A stretch of 64,000 nt of DNA from JAPOKJ01 sp031421635. Its GTDB lineage: Bacteria; Pseudomonadota; Gammaproteobacteria; Burkholderiales; Burkholderiaceae_E. Position numbers and translations under genes: made by a program. The notes under the pieces are model-generated. The model saw only the letters and a program-made list of their open reading frames with translations, was not told where the DNA came from and made no database searches. Shown in pieces: positions 50,808 through 59,191 of the stretch. Every line of letters starts with the position of its first letter. Within the stretch, counting starts at the first letter, position 1. The stretch covers positions 15,376 to 79,375 of the forward strand of contig JANOPA010000131.1 of the NCBI GenBank assembly GCA_031421635.1, given 5' to 3'.

Positions 50808-52022
50808 CTAATCCGCGCTTGCCTGGGACTTGGGAAGGGATCGTGTTTTGTCCAAAACGTCAAGATACCGAGATTGAAGTTGCTTCCCGTTGAGCAAGCG
50901 CCCAATGAAGCGATTGCGCACCATCAGGTGATAGCTGAGCAGGCAAAACACTGTGGTAGCAATCATGTTGAGACCCATCTTGGTCAGGGCTCCCAAAGGC
51001 CAATTGAACATCAGCGCTCCAAAACCGATCGTCCCAAGCATGTGAACCAAATAGGCCCAGTACGAGCTGTCTGCAAGGTAGTTCAGTCCGGCATTTTGCC
51101 GAGGCAGGTAACGAAAGAAACCGCCGATCAGCGCAAAGCTCCATAACCAACTGGTGCACCCATAGGCGAGTGCCATGATCCATTGCGGCTGAGGCAGGAG
51201 GGTCGGGTTAGACCTTGTGGCTTCATAAATGGTGATCCAGGCTAGGAAAGTGATCAGTCCGACGGCGCCATAAGCCCAGCAGTGCTTACCGAAGTGAGTG
51301 AGGCTAGCGTCACGACGTTGATACAGGGCAAGACCAACGAGGAAAAACATCCCGCTTTGGACCCACTCGTTCAAAGGTGGCATAAACGATCCGCTCGCGG
51401 TAACCAAGCCTGCTCGGTATGATGCGCCGACAAACGCGAGAGGTAGGGCCAATACAAAAACTCCCCACCATCGTAGAGCGAGGGAGTTCAACGCGTTCGT
51501 TAGAAAGTGAATGGGGAGGGCTGGCATTAATTTCGCTAGCCAGGCACCGCCCCCGGTAAAAACACAAAACCACATCAAAAGGTATAAAAACCAGAGGTGC
51601 AAGGTGTTGAGAAGCGGTCCGTTAGGGGGCTTGGGCACCAAGCTCGCATCCAAGCCAAACGTGCCCCGTACCATTTGATGGACATAGACCATCACAAGTA
51701 ACACCGTCGCTGGAAAAATCACCGGCCAAAATACTGCGAAAGGCAGGGCAAGCCTTCGTAGTCGGTGCTTGAGCATGCCACCGTATCCCCGTTGACTAAG
51801 CAGCATCGCAACAAAAAAACCTGCCAAAACAAAGAAAACCGGCATTCGAAACGAGTGAATAAACGCGATGAGAAAGTCGGCGATGAGGGTGGTCTGCGAG
51901 TCGCGCCAAGGTGCTGGAGATTCACCCTCAATATGGTTGAGCGATACATGCAGCATAATGCCGAGCCACATCATGATGGCTCGCAGGTTGTCTAACGAAT
52001 GGAGACGGGACGAAACGGGCAC
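50808..52022 (-). CDS. Acyltransferase family 3 membrane protein (OpgC-like)
   Basis: A 404-residue protein with about ten membrane helices. The opening RLHSLDNLRAIMMWLGIMLH contains the conserved arginine and histidine of acyltransferase 3 (R-x-x-A...H). FRMPVFFVLAGFFVAMLLSQ-RG and KHRLRRLALPFAVFWPVIFP follow, as in OpgC/MdoC, which succinylates periplasmic glucans. The acceptor here is unknown. It starts at a GTG (52022) three bases after the dioxygenase small-subunit stop, with AAGGAG overlapping the stop region, so it is part of that transcript. Confidence 0.82.
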   Translation of the reverse strand: MPVSSRLHSLDNLRAIMMWLGIMLHVSLNHIEGESPAPWRDSQTTLIADFLIAFIHSFRMPVFFVLAGFFVAMLLSQRGYGGMLKHRLRRLALPFAVFWPVIFPATVLLVMVYVHQMVRGTFGLDASLVPKPPNGPLLNTLHLWFLYLLMWFCVFTGGGAWLAKLMPALPIHFLTNALNSLALRWWGVFVLALPLAFVGASYRAGLVTASGSFMPPLNEWVQSGMFFLVGLALYQRRDASLTHFGKHCWAYGAVGLITFLAWITIYEATRSNPTLLPQPQWIMALAYGCTSWLWSFALIGGFFRYLPRQNAGLNYLADSSYWAYLVHMLGTIGFGALMFNWPLGALTKMGLNMIATTVFCLLSYHLMVRNRFIGRLLNGKQLQSRYLDVLDKTRSLPKSQASAD

Positions 52023-52025
52023 TCC

Positions 52026-52799
52026 TTAAACCCAAACCTGCAACACATAATCGAAGGGCGCTTGTCCGTTGAATAAATCGACTCGCTGCAATTTGATGGC
52101 AAACCCACCCTTGCTTTTAATCAGGGTGTGCTGATAAGTGCCACCAAAATGCCGTATCGAATCGCGCCTAAGTTCCATCATATGAAAGCGCGAGCGCACC
52201 ACGACTTCCCTAGCACTCTCGGACTCTATTCGCACGTTACCAATGACATGATTGGTTGCCCACATCGGCGCCTGTGACCAGGCATTGGGGTGAGTGACTC
52301 GTCCTAAGCGGACCTGCATCATGGGCTTATCTTCAGCGAAGATCGAGGGTGAGCCTTCCCATTCGGTTTGCTCGGCGTGCACCGGCATCCAATAGACTCC
52401 GTCGTCCGAAAAAAGGTCAATGTAGCTTTGCCAATGCTTGCTATCGAGCAACTCACTTTGGGTATATAAAAACTGTTCGACCGCGCGCAAGCTATCCAAG
52501 CCCGTCACTTTTGGACCAGGCTTAGCTTGGCGCGTGTATTTTTGTTTGGTCATCAAGATCGTGGGCGGAGCAATCAGGCTGGCGAGTTTGCCGCGCGGTG
52601 AATGGTCGGGCTCAATGGACTGTGCGCCCGTGCGGCCCTTGGCCGTTCCTGCATAAATTTCAACTTGACCCTTGAGTGCTTTCGCGACTTTCGCCTTGGC
52701 CGCAGGTAATACCTTGCTTTGGGCGGAAGTCTTCCTGGCAGTGATAGTTGTAGCGGGCGCTGGGGTTGCTTTGGACATTGCTTTGCTCGTAGCCATCAT
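52026..52799 (-). CDS. Aromatic-ring-hydroxylating dioxygenase small (beta) subunit with basic N-terminal extension
   Basis: A 257-residue protein. Residues about 95-257 are the SnoaL/NTF2-like beta subunit: LRAVEQFLYTQSELLDSKHW, YIDLFSDDGVYWMPVHAEQT, HVIGNVRIESESAREVVVRS, RHFGGTYQHTLIKSKGGFAI. The first 85 residues are extra, Ala/Lys/Thr-rich and low in complexity (AAKAKVAKALKG and similar), unlike usual subunits of about 165 residues. An internal ATG (MTKQKYTRQ) near codon 84 would give a normal-sized protein, but the ATG at 52799 is coupled to the alpha-subunit stop. Structural partner of the Rieske subunit. Confidence 0.85.
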   Translation of the reverse strand: MMATSKAMSKATPAPATTITARKTSAQSKVLPAAKAKVAKALKGQVEIYAGTAKGRTGAQSIEPDHSPRGKLASLIAPPTILMTKQKYTRQAKPGPKVTGLDSLRAVEQFLYTQSELLDSKHWQSYIDLFSDDGVYWMPVHAEQTEWEGSPSIFAEDKPMMQVRLGRVTHPNAWSQAPMWATNHVIGNVRIESESAREVVVRSRFHMMELRRDSIRHFGGTYQHTLIKSKGGFAIKLQRVDLFNGQAPFDYVLQVWV

Positions 52800-54109
52800 T
52801 TCGCCCCTTCCATGTATTGCGACCAGGCCTTGAACTGACTACGCATCACAGCCTCCGAGGTACCTTTGTTGGAGTAAGTCACACCTTTCTCAACGGTATC
52901 GCCCCCATAGTTACGATGAAAACTCACCCAATCGCCACCGTTCGATTCCAGACCCCATTGACCCTTGGTCCAGTTCTCCAAATCGTCAGCGTTAATCATG
53001 GTGGAGGGCGAGTTCACCAAGTTGTAATACCAAAGCGAGCGACGATAAATGGCCTCCGGAGCACCCTTGAGGCGGAAGTGCCAGATCTCGGACATGGTTT
53101 TATTCGGAGCCAGGGGCCGCAGCACACGCAATTGTTGCAAGGGGGACTGCACAGATAAATAGGGATACACCAGAACATGATGAATGCTGCGCGATAAATA
53201 CTCTTCCGTCTTGTCCTTGCCGTAAGCCTTCACCAACAGCTTTTCATAAGCGAGGGTGTCCGGGTCTTGAGGGCGCAGACCCATATACGCTTTGAGAATG
53301 CCATGGCCCCTTGGGAAGTTGACGGTTTGCACAGCGTCCCATTGTTCAAACGAAGAGGCAAAAGTAGACAGGTAGTGATAATAAAGTGGAGCCTTACCGC
53401 CACCCGCGGCGATCTTCTTTTCCATTTGGCTGGCCGATACACCGGTCGATTGATGGGTGACTGAAGGGTGGAGCGAATCGAGCTGGTTTTCCATAAAGAA
53501 CTTCCAGTTTGAGTGCTGAATGACCCGGTGGCACACCGGTACGGCCTCTACTTCCCCTACGGGCGAGCGATCACACATGTCGTCAAAGGCCACTTTGGCC
53601 TCGCCGAGGAATTCGAGCAGGCCCGGACCATCGGCCACCAAACTGGCAAACACAAAGCCGCGATAGGAATCTACCCGAGCGGCCGCCTTCATGCTGCAGT
53701 CGGGATTGTCCTTCGTCATGCGGGTGCCGTCATAGCCTTGTACCAGAGGGATGCTGCGCACCTTGCCATTTAATTGAAAGCTCCAAGCATGATAGGAGCA
53801 TACAAAAGAGCTACCGGTATTGCCGTGGGTGCTGCCACATAACTGTACGCCGCGATGGGGGCAACGGTTATAGAGTACGTTCACAGTATTGTCGCGATCA
53901 CGCACCATGATCATGGGCTGGCGACCGATCTGCACCGTGTAGTAATCGCCAGGTTTCTTAACCTGCGATTCATGTCCACAATAAACCCAGATCTTCTCGA
54001 AGATTTCCCGAATTTCAGTATCGAAAACGCTTTGATCGGTATAGACCGTGCGATGAACGCGGTCGGGTTCGACCAAGTCTTTGAATCTTGGAGAAGCAGT
54101 TTTTAACAT
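52796..54109 (-). CDS. Rieske non-haem iron dioxygenase large (alpha) subunit
   Basis: A 437-residue oxygenase subunit that inserts O2 into an aromatic ring. Rieske [2Fe-2S] ligands: C83-P-H85 (YNRCPHRGVQLCG) and C104-S-Y-H107 (FVCSYHAWSFQ). The mononuclear iron site lies in FFMENQLDSLHPSVTHQSTG (D211, H214 and H219). Electron transfer components (reductase, ferredoxin) are not adjacent. The substrate cannot be inferred; benzoate/anthranilate-like groups share this layout. Forms an operon with the beta subunit and an acyltransferase. Confidence 0.9.
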   Translation of the reverse strand: MLKTASPRFKDLVEPDRVHRTVYTDQSVFDTEIREIFEKIWVYCGHESQVKKPGDYYTVQIGRQPMIMVRDRDNTVNVLYNRCPHRGVQLCGSTHGNTGSSFVCSYHAWSFQLNGKVRSIPLVQGYDGTRMTKDNPDCSMKAAARVDSYRGFVFASLVADGPGLLEFLGEAKVAFDDMCDRSPVGEVEAVPVCHRVIQHSNWKFFMENQLDSLHPSVTHQSTGVSASQMEKKIAAGGGKAPLYYHYLSTFASSFEQWDAVQTVNFPRGHGILKAYMGLRPQDPDTLAYEKLLVKAYGKDKTEEYLSRSIHHVLVYPYLSVQSPLQQLRVLRPLAPNKTMSEIWHFRLKGAPEAIYRRSLWYYNLVNSPSTMINADDLENWTKGQWGLESNGGDWVSFHRNYGGDTVEKGVTYSNKGTSEAVMRSQFKAWSQYMEGAK

Positions 54110-54259
54110 GGGAGCGTCCAGAAGAAATTGGCGAACTTACAAAGGATAAAATGTGCTGCAATGAAATTGCTAGACACCGGCCGGCTTGAGCTTGAACCTT
54201 AGCAAGTCTTCAAGCAAACATCAAACCAGCTTGGCGGTTCTAAGAATTGCTTTTGAGCC

Positions 54260-54640
54260 CTAGTCATCGAATTCCGCTTCATAAGCTCGAAGCACTTCAA
54301 TGGAGACAAACTCCAGCGCCTTGCTGTGAGTGCTTTCAAGCCTCAGGTTAGGCGCGTAGCCCGCTTCATGCGCTTCTAGCCATCGATTGACGCAAACACA
54401 CCATTGGTCACCAGCCTTAAGTCCGGGGAAATCCCACTGTGGGCGCGGCGTACTCAAGTCATTGCCGGTTTTCTTGCTGAAGGCTAAAAATGGCTCCGTG
54501 ACGATGGCACAAACCAAATGGCTCCCAGCATCTTCCTCAATCGTCTTGCAGCAACCATCCCGAAAAAAACCGGTGAGCGGATCAAAGGAACAGGCCACGA
54601 GAGGTTGGCCGAGGACATTTTTTGCAGGGGTAAGGGGCAT
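54260..54640 (-). CDS. DUF2237 family protein
   Basis: A 126-residue DUF2237 protein: KNVLGQPLVACSFDPLTGFF-RDGCC, GSHLVCAIVTEPFLAFSKKT-GNDLSTP and FPGLKAGDQWCVCVNRWLEA are the diagnostic blocks, with conserved cysteines. Function unknown; the fold may be metal- or nucleotide-binding. The ATG at 54640 gives the normal family length, whereas a longer in-frame start near 54811 would add an unrelated leader. Confidence 0.88.
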   Translation of the reverse strand: MPLTPAKNVLGQPLVACSFDPLTGFFRDGCCKTIEEDAGSHLVCAIVTEPFLAFSKKTGNDLSTPRPQWDFPGLKAGDQWCVCVNRWLEAHEAGYAPNLRLESTHSKALEFVSIEVLRAYEAEFDD

Positions 54641-54842
54641 GACGATCACTTTTTGCCAAAGGTATTGGGAGTTGATTGAATTGTAGATCCAATCCGAGCG
54701 GCTACAGATGAGGCGCGCCATGTTTGACAACCGCCCCGATACGTGGAGCCAAGGGCGAGGGTTTATGAGCCCCTCGGAGGCCAGGCAGCGGTGAAAATGA
54801 TACATTTCCACCTCTCTGAATGTTTCCCTGGACGAGTCTCAC

Positions 54843-55802
54843 GTGTCTAAAATTTTCTTCAATGAAGTCGTCACCCGCGATGGCTTCCAAAATGAGCCGA
54901 TCTTTATTCCCACCGAGGACAAGATTCGCTTAATCGATGAGCTTTCTGAATGTGGTTACGCCAAGATCGAGGTTACGTCCTTCACTTCCCCGAAGGCCAT
55001 TCCGATGCTGCGGGATGCGGAAGAGGTTATGGGCCGTATTCGTCGAGTGCCGGGGGTTGAGTACACAGTACTAGTGCCCAATCGTCGGGGTGCGGAGCGT
55101 GCTTTGGAGTCGCGAGCCGACGAAATGAACGTGGTGATGTCGGTCAGCGAGACTCACAACATGGCGAATTTGCGTATGTCCTGCGCGGCGAGTTTTGCGG
55201 CCCTCTCGGAAGTTATTCAATTGGCACAGGGAAAAACCCCAGTGAACGTGTCGCTCTCGTGTAGTTTTGGTTGCCCGATGGAGGGTGATGTGGCGGAGCA
55301 CGTGCTCATTGATTGGGCTCAGAGATTCGCCGATTTGGGTGTCCGTGGGCTCACGATTTGCGATACAACGGGTATGGCTCATCCCGCCCAAGTGAGTCGA
55401 ATCTCTGCGGCCATGCTCGCCCAATTTCCAGGCCTTCAAGTGACGATGCACTTCCACAATACCCGAGGCATGGGCTTGGCTAATGTCTTGGCAGCGTTGC
55501 TAGGTGGCATTCGACGTTTTGATGGATCCCTGGGTGGGCTGGGTGGCTGCCCCTATGCGCCCGGTGCAAGTGGCAATATTTGTAGCGAAGACGCGATCAA
55601 TATGTTGGAGGCGATGGGCCATGACACTGGTATAGACATGCCACGCCTGCTGATTGCGGCCCGTCGTCTGCCCGCCCTTGTCGCGCGTGAGGTGCCAGGT
55701 CAGGTCGCCAAAGCGGGGCTGATTTCCGAGTTGCATTCTGCACCCCTTGCTCAAGGGCAAGGTGGGCTTCAAATGAGAGACCAAAGCAAGGCGGCGGCAT
55801 GA
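54843..55802 (+). CDS. Hydroxymethylglutaryl-CoA lyase
   Basis: A 319-residue DRE-TIM aldolase that splits HMG-CoA to acetyl-CoA and acetoacetate in leucine or aromatic/terpenoid degradation. Features are NEVVTRDGFQNEPIFIPTED (R-D-G-x-Q-N/x-E), YAKIEVTSFTSPKAIPML, SLSCSFGCPMEGDVAEHV, MHFHNTRGMGLANVLAALLG (metal His pair H-x-H) and the signature GGLGGCPYAPGASGNICSED with the catalytic cysteine. GTG start at 54843. Overlaps the VOC gene by ATGA. HMG-CoA lyase versus a related acyl-CoA aldolase cannot be fully separated. Confidence 0.85.
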   Translation: MSKIFFNEVVTRDGFQNEPIFIPTEDKIRLIDELSECGYAKIEVTSFTSPKAIPMLRDAEEVMGRIRRVPGVEYTVLVPNRRGAERALESRADEMNVVMSVSETHNMANLRMSCAASFAALSEVIQLAQGKTPVNVSLSCSFGCPMEGDVAEHVLIDWAQRFADLGVRGLTICDTTGMAHPAQVSRISAAMLAQFPGLQVTMHFHNTRGMGLANVLAALLGGIRRFDGSLGGLGGCPYAPGASGNICSEDAINMLEAMGHDTGIDMPRLLIAARRLPALVAREVPGQVAKAGLISELHSAPLAQGQGGLQMRDQSKAAA

Positions 55803-56194
55803 TTGGTCATCTTGATCATTTAGTGTTGACCACCAGTCGTGAGTCCGCTTGCATTGACTTTTACACCCGTGTTATCGGTATGAAATTGGAAAGCTTTACG
55901 GGAGGAACTCCACCTGTTGAGCGTAAAGCTTTTAAGTTTGGCAATCAAAAGATCAATCTTCACGTCAAAGGACGGGAGTTTGAGCCCAAGGCTCACACCC
56001 CCGTACCTGGTTCCTTAGACCTTTGCTTTATCGCTTCGATACCGCTGGACGAGGTCATTCAAAACTTGAATCTGGCGAAGTGGCCGATTATTGAAGGGCC
56101 GGTGATACGCACCGGCGCAACCCATAAAATCCGATCCGTTTATGTTCGCGACCCGGATCTCAATTTGATCGAGATTTCCGAAATCTCAAATTGA
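55799..56194 (+). CDS. VOC family (glyoxalase/dioxygenase-like) protein
   Basis: A 131-residue two-module VOC protein. GHLDHLVLTTSRESACIDFY supplies the first metal His. QKINLHVKGREFEPKAHTPV follows, and the second module ends VYVRDPDLNLIEISE with the typical metal Glu. This resembles the VirE-like/bleomycin-resistance group. Its start overlaps the HMG-CoA lyase stop, so the two proteins probably serve one pathway. Confidence 0.85.
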   Translation: MIGHLDHLVLTTSRESACIDFYTRVIGMKLESFTGGTPPVERKAFKFGNQKINLHVKGREFEPKAHTPVPGSLDLCFIASIPLDEVIQNLNLAKWPIIEGPVIRTGATHKIRSVYVRDPDLNLIEISEISN

Positions 56195-56244
56195 TCTCGT
56201 ATTGCGGGTCCGGGCAAGTCCCAGATCCCCGATCGCGTGAGGAA

Positions 56245-56826
56245 TTAGAAGTGATGAAACGTGCTTGGTGTAATCACCCCTGCTATGGGCATGTCGTGCG
56301 CCTCTACCGGTATATTTGCAACCTCCTGACAGTCCCAGGAAAGACCAATGGCGAGGACGTTGGCGCCAAGGCGTTTTAAGGTTCGATCATAAAATCCGCC
56401 GCCCTGACCGAGCCTTTGACCCTGTCCATCGAAACCCAAGAGAGGCATCAGGATAAGGGAGGGAACCCTCTCGGTCGCGCTCGGACCAGGCTCGAGCAGA
56501 CCGAATGAGCTCAGCACGAAGTCCGATGCTTGATCGGCCGACAAAAATTTAAGATTTTTACCCTCAACCCTTGGCCAAACAATGTCATGGCCGAGCTTCT
56601 TCAGAGCCTGTTCCAGGTGCCCAGGGTTAATCTCGGAGCTGTGTGGCTTGAAGCTTGCGATCACGACCTTGGTCGCAGGATTGCTTGCATAATCACCGTA
56701 CAGAGTTTTGGCGTGAAGCTCGACCAATTCCTGAGCGTACTTGGTCAACGTGGCGCATTCTCTTTCAACCTCGTCCGCGTGTTGCAGGACGTAGTCTTGC
56801 CGCAGCCGTCGTAGCGTACTGCGCAT
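56245..56826 (-). CDS. 5-formyltetrahydrofolate cyclo-ligase
   Basis: A 193-residue enzyme that recycles 5-formyl-THF to 5,10-methenyl-THF using ATP. Features are MRSTLRRLRQDYV at the start, VVIASFKPHSSEINPGHLEQ, DIVWPRVEGKNLKFLSADQA, and the signature SLILMPLLGFDGQGQRLGQG-GGFYDRTL (G-x-G-x-G-Y/F-Y-D-R). The ATG at 56824-56826 fits the family; the frame is open further upstream to a TTG at 56877. Confidence 0.92.
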   Translation of the reverse strand: MRSTLRRLRQDYVLQHADEVERECATLTKYAQELVELHAKTLYGDYASNPATKVVIASFKPHSSEINPGHLEQALKKLGHDIVWPRVEGKNLKFLSADQASDFVLSSFGLLEPGPSATERVPSLILMPLLGFDGQGQRLGQGGGFYDRTLKRLGANVLAIGLSWDCQEVANIPVEAHDMPIAGVITPSTFHHF

Positions 56827-57038
56827 CGCGATCTTCCGGTCTTTTGTTGGCGTGTTCACTGTACCTCGACTATACAACTTCAGGCTTCAGGCAAGAGTAT
56901 CGCGCCCATCGAGGTTTGAACAGGGGAGGGCGTGGGCCATACTGTAGGTCATGAGATCTCGGAATACCCCTGACGCGCCGCTCATTCCTTCGTCTAAAAG
57001 GAGTGGTGCATTGAGATCGTTCTGATTTGGAGGTGTTG

Positions 57039-58019
57039 ATGACGTTTGCTGCAAAAATTTTGAGTGGGATTCGCGTTAAAACTGCGGATACGAGTGTTCC
57101 GAGGTTGGCGAAATCGCGCAATGCGCTTGTGGTGGCTTGCATCCTTGCGCTGAGTGCCTGCTCTGATCACGCAAGCGTAGGTAAACGTGCCGTACCAGAG
57201 ACCGTTTCGCAGCCCCCTGGGCCGAGTGCGAACCCCTCGGAAGGGGTGGCGATGAAAGGTGTGGCGGGTAAGCCAGACGCGGCCGGGCTTTCGAGGACCG
57301 CCGCACCGGCTCAGGTAGGCGACGCGACAAGTTCCCCGTCGGCCGAGGCAAACCGCTTCATCGCGTTACGTCATTCGTTGAGCTTAGAAACTCCGACGGA
57401 AAAGTTGAAATCGGTCTACGAGGGCCTGATTAGGCGTTGCCTTCCCACCCAATGTGAATTGTTGATTGCTAATTATTCCCGTGAAACCGATGGTAATTTA
57501 CCCTCTGCTTCTCTCGAGATGCGAATTCAGCCCAAGCTCGCGGATGGCTTTATTGCGAGCCTCAGCCAAGAGGCGGAAGTGCTGGCGCACAATCGAAGCA
57601 GCGAAGATCGTACCGATCAAGTTATTGACGTCGAAGCTCAAATGACGAATATCACTCAGCTTCGCGATCAGCTACGAGCGATGTTGATTGAAAAACGCGG
57701 CACCCTCAAGGAGACGCTGGATGTGCAACGCGAGCTCGCAAATACCCAGTCCCGTTTAGATGCTTTGACTGGTACTCGTAAGGCGCTCGCCAACGAAACG
57801 GAGAAGGTGGCTGTTTCCATTTCTTTGCAGGCCAAGCGAACGTCCTTGCCTCGGCAGGTCTGGTCGCCTCTTAACGATGCATGGCACGGAATGGGCGAGG
57901 TAATGGCGAGTAGCCTAGCCTTTATTATCACTTTTGCCGCAGCAATCCTACCTTGGCTAGTAGTTGGTCTGCCATTGCTTTGGCTTGGCCGCTACTTTTG
58001 GAAACGGGGTCGGGCTTAG
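57039..58019 (+). CDS. DUF4349 lipoprotein
   Basis: A 326-residue DUF4349 protein. Signal and lipobox ILALSAC; a low-complexity Pro/Ala/Gly linker (about 45-105). The conserved core follows: SLETPTEKLKSVYEGLIRRC, ASLEMRIQPKLADGFIASLS, EDRTDQVIDVEAQMTNITQL-RDQL, ETLDVQRELANTQSRLDALT. A C-terminal membrane helix with a short basic tail (LPWLVVGLPLLWLGRYFWKR) is standard for the family. Function unknown. GGAGG is 5 bases before the ATG. The last 92 bp overlap the convergent ATPase gene. Confidence 0.85.
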   Translation: MTFAAKILSGIRVKTADTSVPRLAKSRNALVVACILALSACSDHASVGKRAVPETVSQPPGPSANPSEGVAMKGVAGKPDAAGLSRTAAPAQVGDATSSPSAEANRFIALRHSLSLETPTEKLKSVYEGLIRRCLPTQCELLIANYSRETDGNLPSASLEMRIQPKLADGFIASLSQEAEVLAHNRSSEDRTDQVIDVEAQMTNITQLRDQLRAMLIEKRGTLKETLDVQRELANTQSRLDALTGTRKALANETEKVAVSISLQAKRTSLPRQVWSPLNDAWHGMGEVMASSLAFIITFAAAILPWLVVGLPLLWLGRYFWKRGRA

Positions 58020-58533
58020 GGGCGACGGTTTGATAGGGAATGCGGTGCGCGTTTAAAAAGTCCTTCAAGTCCGCGTGAAATTTACTGCGAACCAGAGGTC
58101 CGTCTCGTTGAATGCCGTCCGGCTGCCAAAGCAGGCTTGGCTCGATGAGGAAACAATGAAAGTACGATCTTTGATGGTCAAGGCCTTCTCTCAGGAGTGA
58201 GGTGTCATCGAAGTACCAGAGGCTGGTAAAGGCCGTGAGCAAGGGACTACTGTCGCAAAATAAGAAAATTGGCTTCTTTGACCCCGCTGTTCTCGTCTCT
58301 CCTCCAGGTGGGTTGGGTTTTATCGCAAGTTCAGTACACCTCTGTGCCTTTAGAATAAGCGGTTCGTCGCCCACGAGAGGTAAGCGCCCAAAGCGCTCAC
58401 AAAAAACCCGAAGCGCCTCGGGTGTTGCCTGCGCCCAATATCCGTATGCTCGCAAAACGCTGCTAAGGGCTCCCGCGAGAGTGGACTTGCCGGTCGATTC
58501 GGCACCCAATAAGCAGATCTTGTAGAGGAGCAT
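57928..58533 (-). CDS. NadR kinase-like AAA/P-loop ATPase
   Basis: A 201-residue P-loop protein. The Walker A is LGAESTGKSTLAGALSSVLR (G-A-E-S-T-G-K-S), the sequence characteristic of the ribosylnicotinamide-kinase domain of NadR. It continues with APEALRVFCERFGR-like helices, FLFCDSSPLLTAFTSLWYFD (Walker B region) and CFLIEPSLLWQPDGIQRDGP (the W-x-x-D-G-x-R-x lid, as in NadR). No nicotinamide-nucleotide adenylyltransferase domain is attached. Possibly an NR kinase, possibly another small-molecule kinase. ATG 58531-58533. Confidence 0.75.
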   Translation of the reverse strand: MLLYKICLLGAESTGKSTLAGALSSVLRAYGYWAQATPEALRVFCERFGRLPLVGDEPLILKAQRCTELAIKPNPPGGETRTAGSKKPIFLFCDSSPLLTAFTSLWYFDDTSLLREGLDHQRSYFHCFLIEPSLLWQPDGIQRDGPLVRSKFHADLKDFLNAHRIPYQTVAPKPDPVSKSSGQAKAMADQLLAKVGLLRQK

Positions 58534-58601
58534 GCCCCATTTTACAGCGGAGAGAGACGATTGCAATGGGGGCGCTTACTAACTTTTGGCAATCGTTTCT
58601 A

Positions 58602-58630
58602 TTGCGTACCCTAAGACGCTGAGTTATACT
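58602..58630 (+). promoter_or_regulatory. str operon promoter
   Basis: TTGCGT (58602-58607), 17-bp spacer, TATACT (58625-58630). The only good sigma70-type pair in the spacer before rpsL; it gives a leader of about 160 nt. Confidence 0.7.
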
Positions 58631-58747
58631 AGAAGGCTTTCCAGAATTCCGCCCGTTGTTTCTGGCTCCGCAGTGGGGCTCAGGGTCAAAAGTGTACTTC
58701 TGGATATTTGACGCTTTTGCAACATCGAAATAGCAAGATAAATTAGG

Positions 58748-58771
58748 CCTCGGCAATCGTACCGAGGTTTT
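58748..58771 (+). promoter_or_regulatory. Hairpin with short U-run in the rpsL leader
   Basis: CCTCGG (58748-58753), 8-base loop, CCGAGG (58762-58767), then TTTT. It ends 24 bases before the rpsL start and just upstream of the AGGAAA ribosome-binding site. Could be a leaky attenuator or a ribosomal-protein binding site. The short U-run argues against full termination. Confidence 0.45.
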
Positions 58772-58795
58772 AGTGAACAACAGGAAACAAGTTTC

Positions 58796-59191
58796 ATGCC
58801 AACCGTGAATCAGCTCGTTCGCGAGGGCCGTCATAGCCCAGTGATTAAGAGCAAGAGCCCAGCGCTCCAAAATAGCCCGGCCCGCCGAGGTGTTTGCACA
58901 CGTGTGTACACCACGACGCCCAAGAAGCCTAACTCCGCTTTGCGTAAAGTCGCGAAGGTCCGTCTGACCAATGGCTTTGAAGTCATTAGTTACATCGGCG
59001 GCGAAGGCCATAACTTGCAAGAGCACTCTGTGGTCTTGATCCGTGGTGGTCGCGTCAAGGACTTGCCCGGTGTGCGTTATCACATCGTTCGCGGTTCGCT
59101 CGACTTGCAAGGCGTGAAAGATCGTAAGCAGTCTCGCTCCAAGTACGGTGCTAAGCGTCCAAAGGCTGGCGCAGCGGCTGCTAAGAAGTAA
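58796..59191 (+). CDS. rpsL: 30S ribosomal protein S12
   Basis: Decoding-centre protein of the small subunit. 131 residues, slightly longer than usual because of an Ala/Lys tail (GAKRPKAGAAAAKK). Signature PTVNQLVREGR, TTPKKPNSALRKVAKVRLTN (the K42 region, wild-type lysine), EGHNLQEHSVVLIRGGRVKD-LPGVRYHIVRG (K87-type lysine present). No streptomycin-resistance substitution is visible at these lysines. First gene of the str operon. Confidence 0.98.
   Translation: MPTVNQLVREGRHSPVIKSKSPALQNSPARRGVCTRVYTTTPKKPNSALRKVAKVRLTNGFEVISYIGGEGHNLQEHSVVLIRGGRVKDLPGVRYHIVRGSLDLQGVKDRKQSRSKYGAKRPKAGAAAAKK

Noticed and set aside
54641..54811. N-terminal extension of the DUF2237 protein
   Set aside because: The added residues have no family match, and the start at 54640 gives the normal length.
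56827..57036. 6S RNA (ssrS) next to the 5-formyl-THF cyclo-ligase gene
   Set aside because: The location fits the usual linkage, and there is a GAGATCTCGGAAT stretch, but I could not pair the ends into a 180-nt closed stem with a central bubble on either strand.
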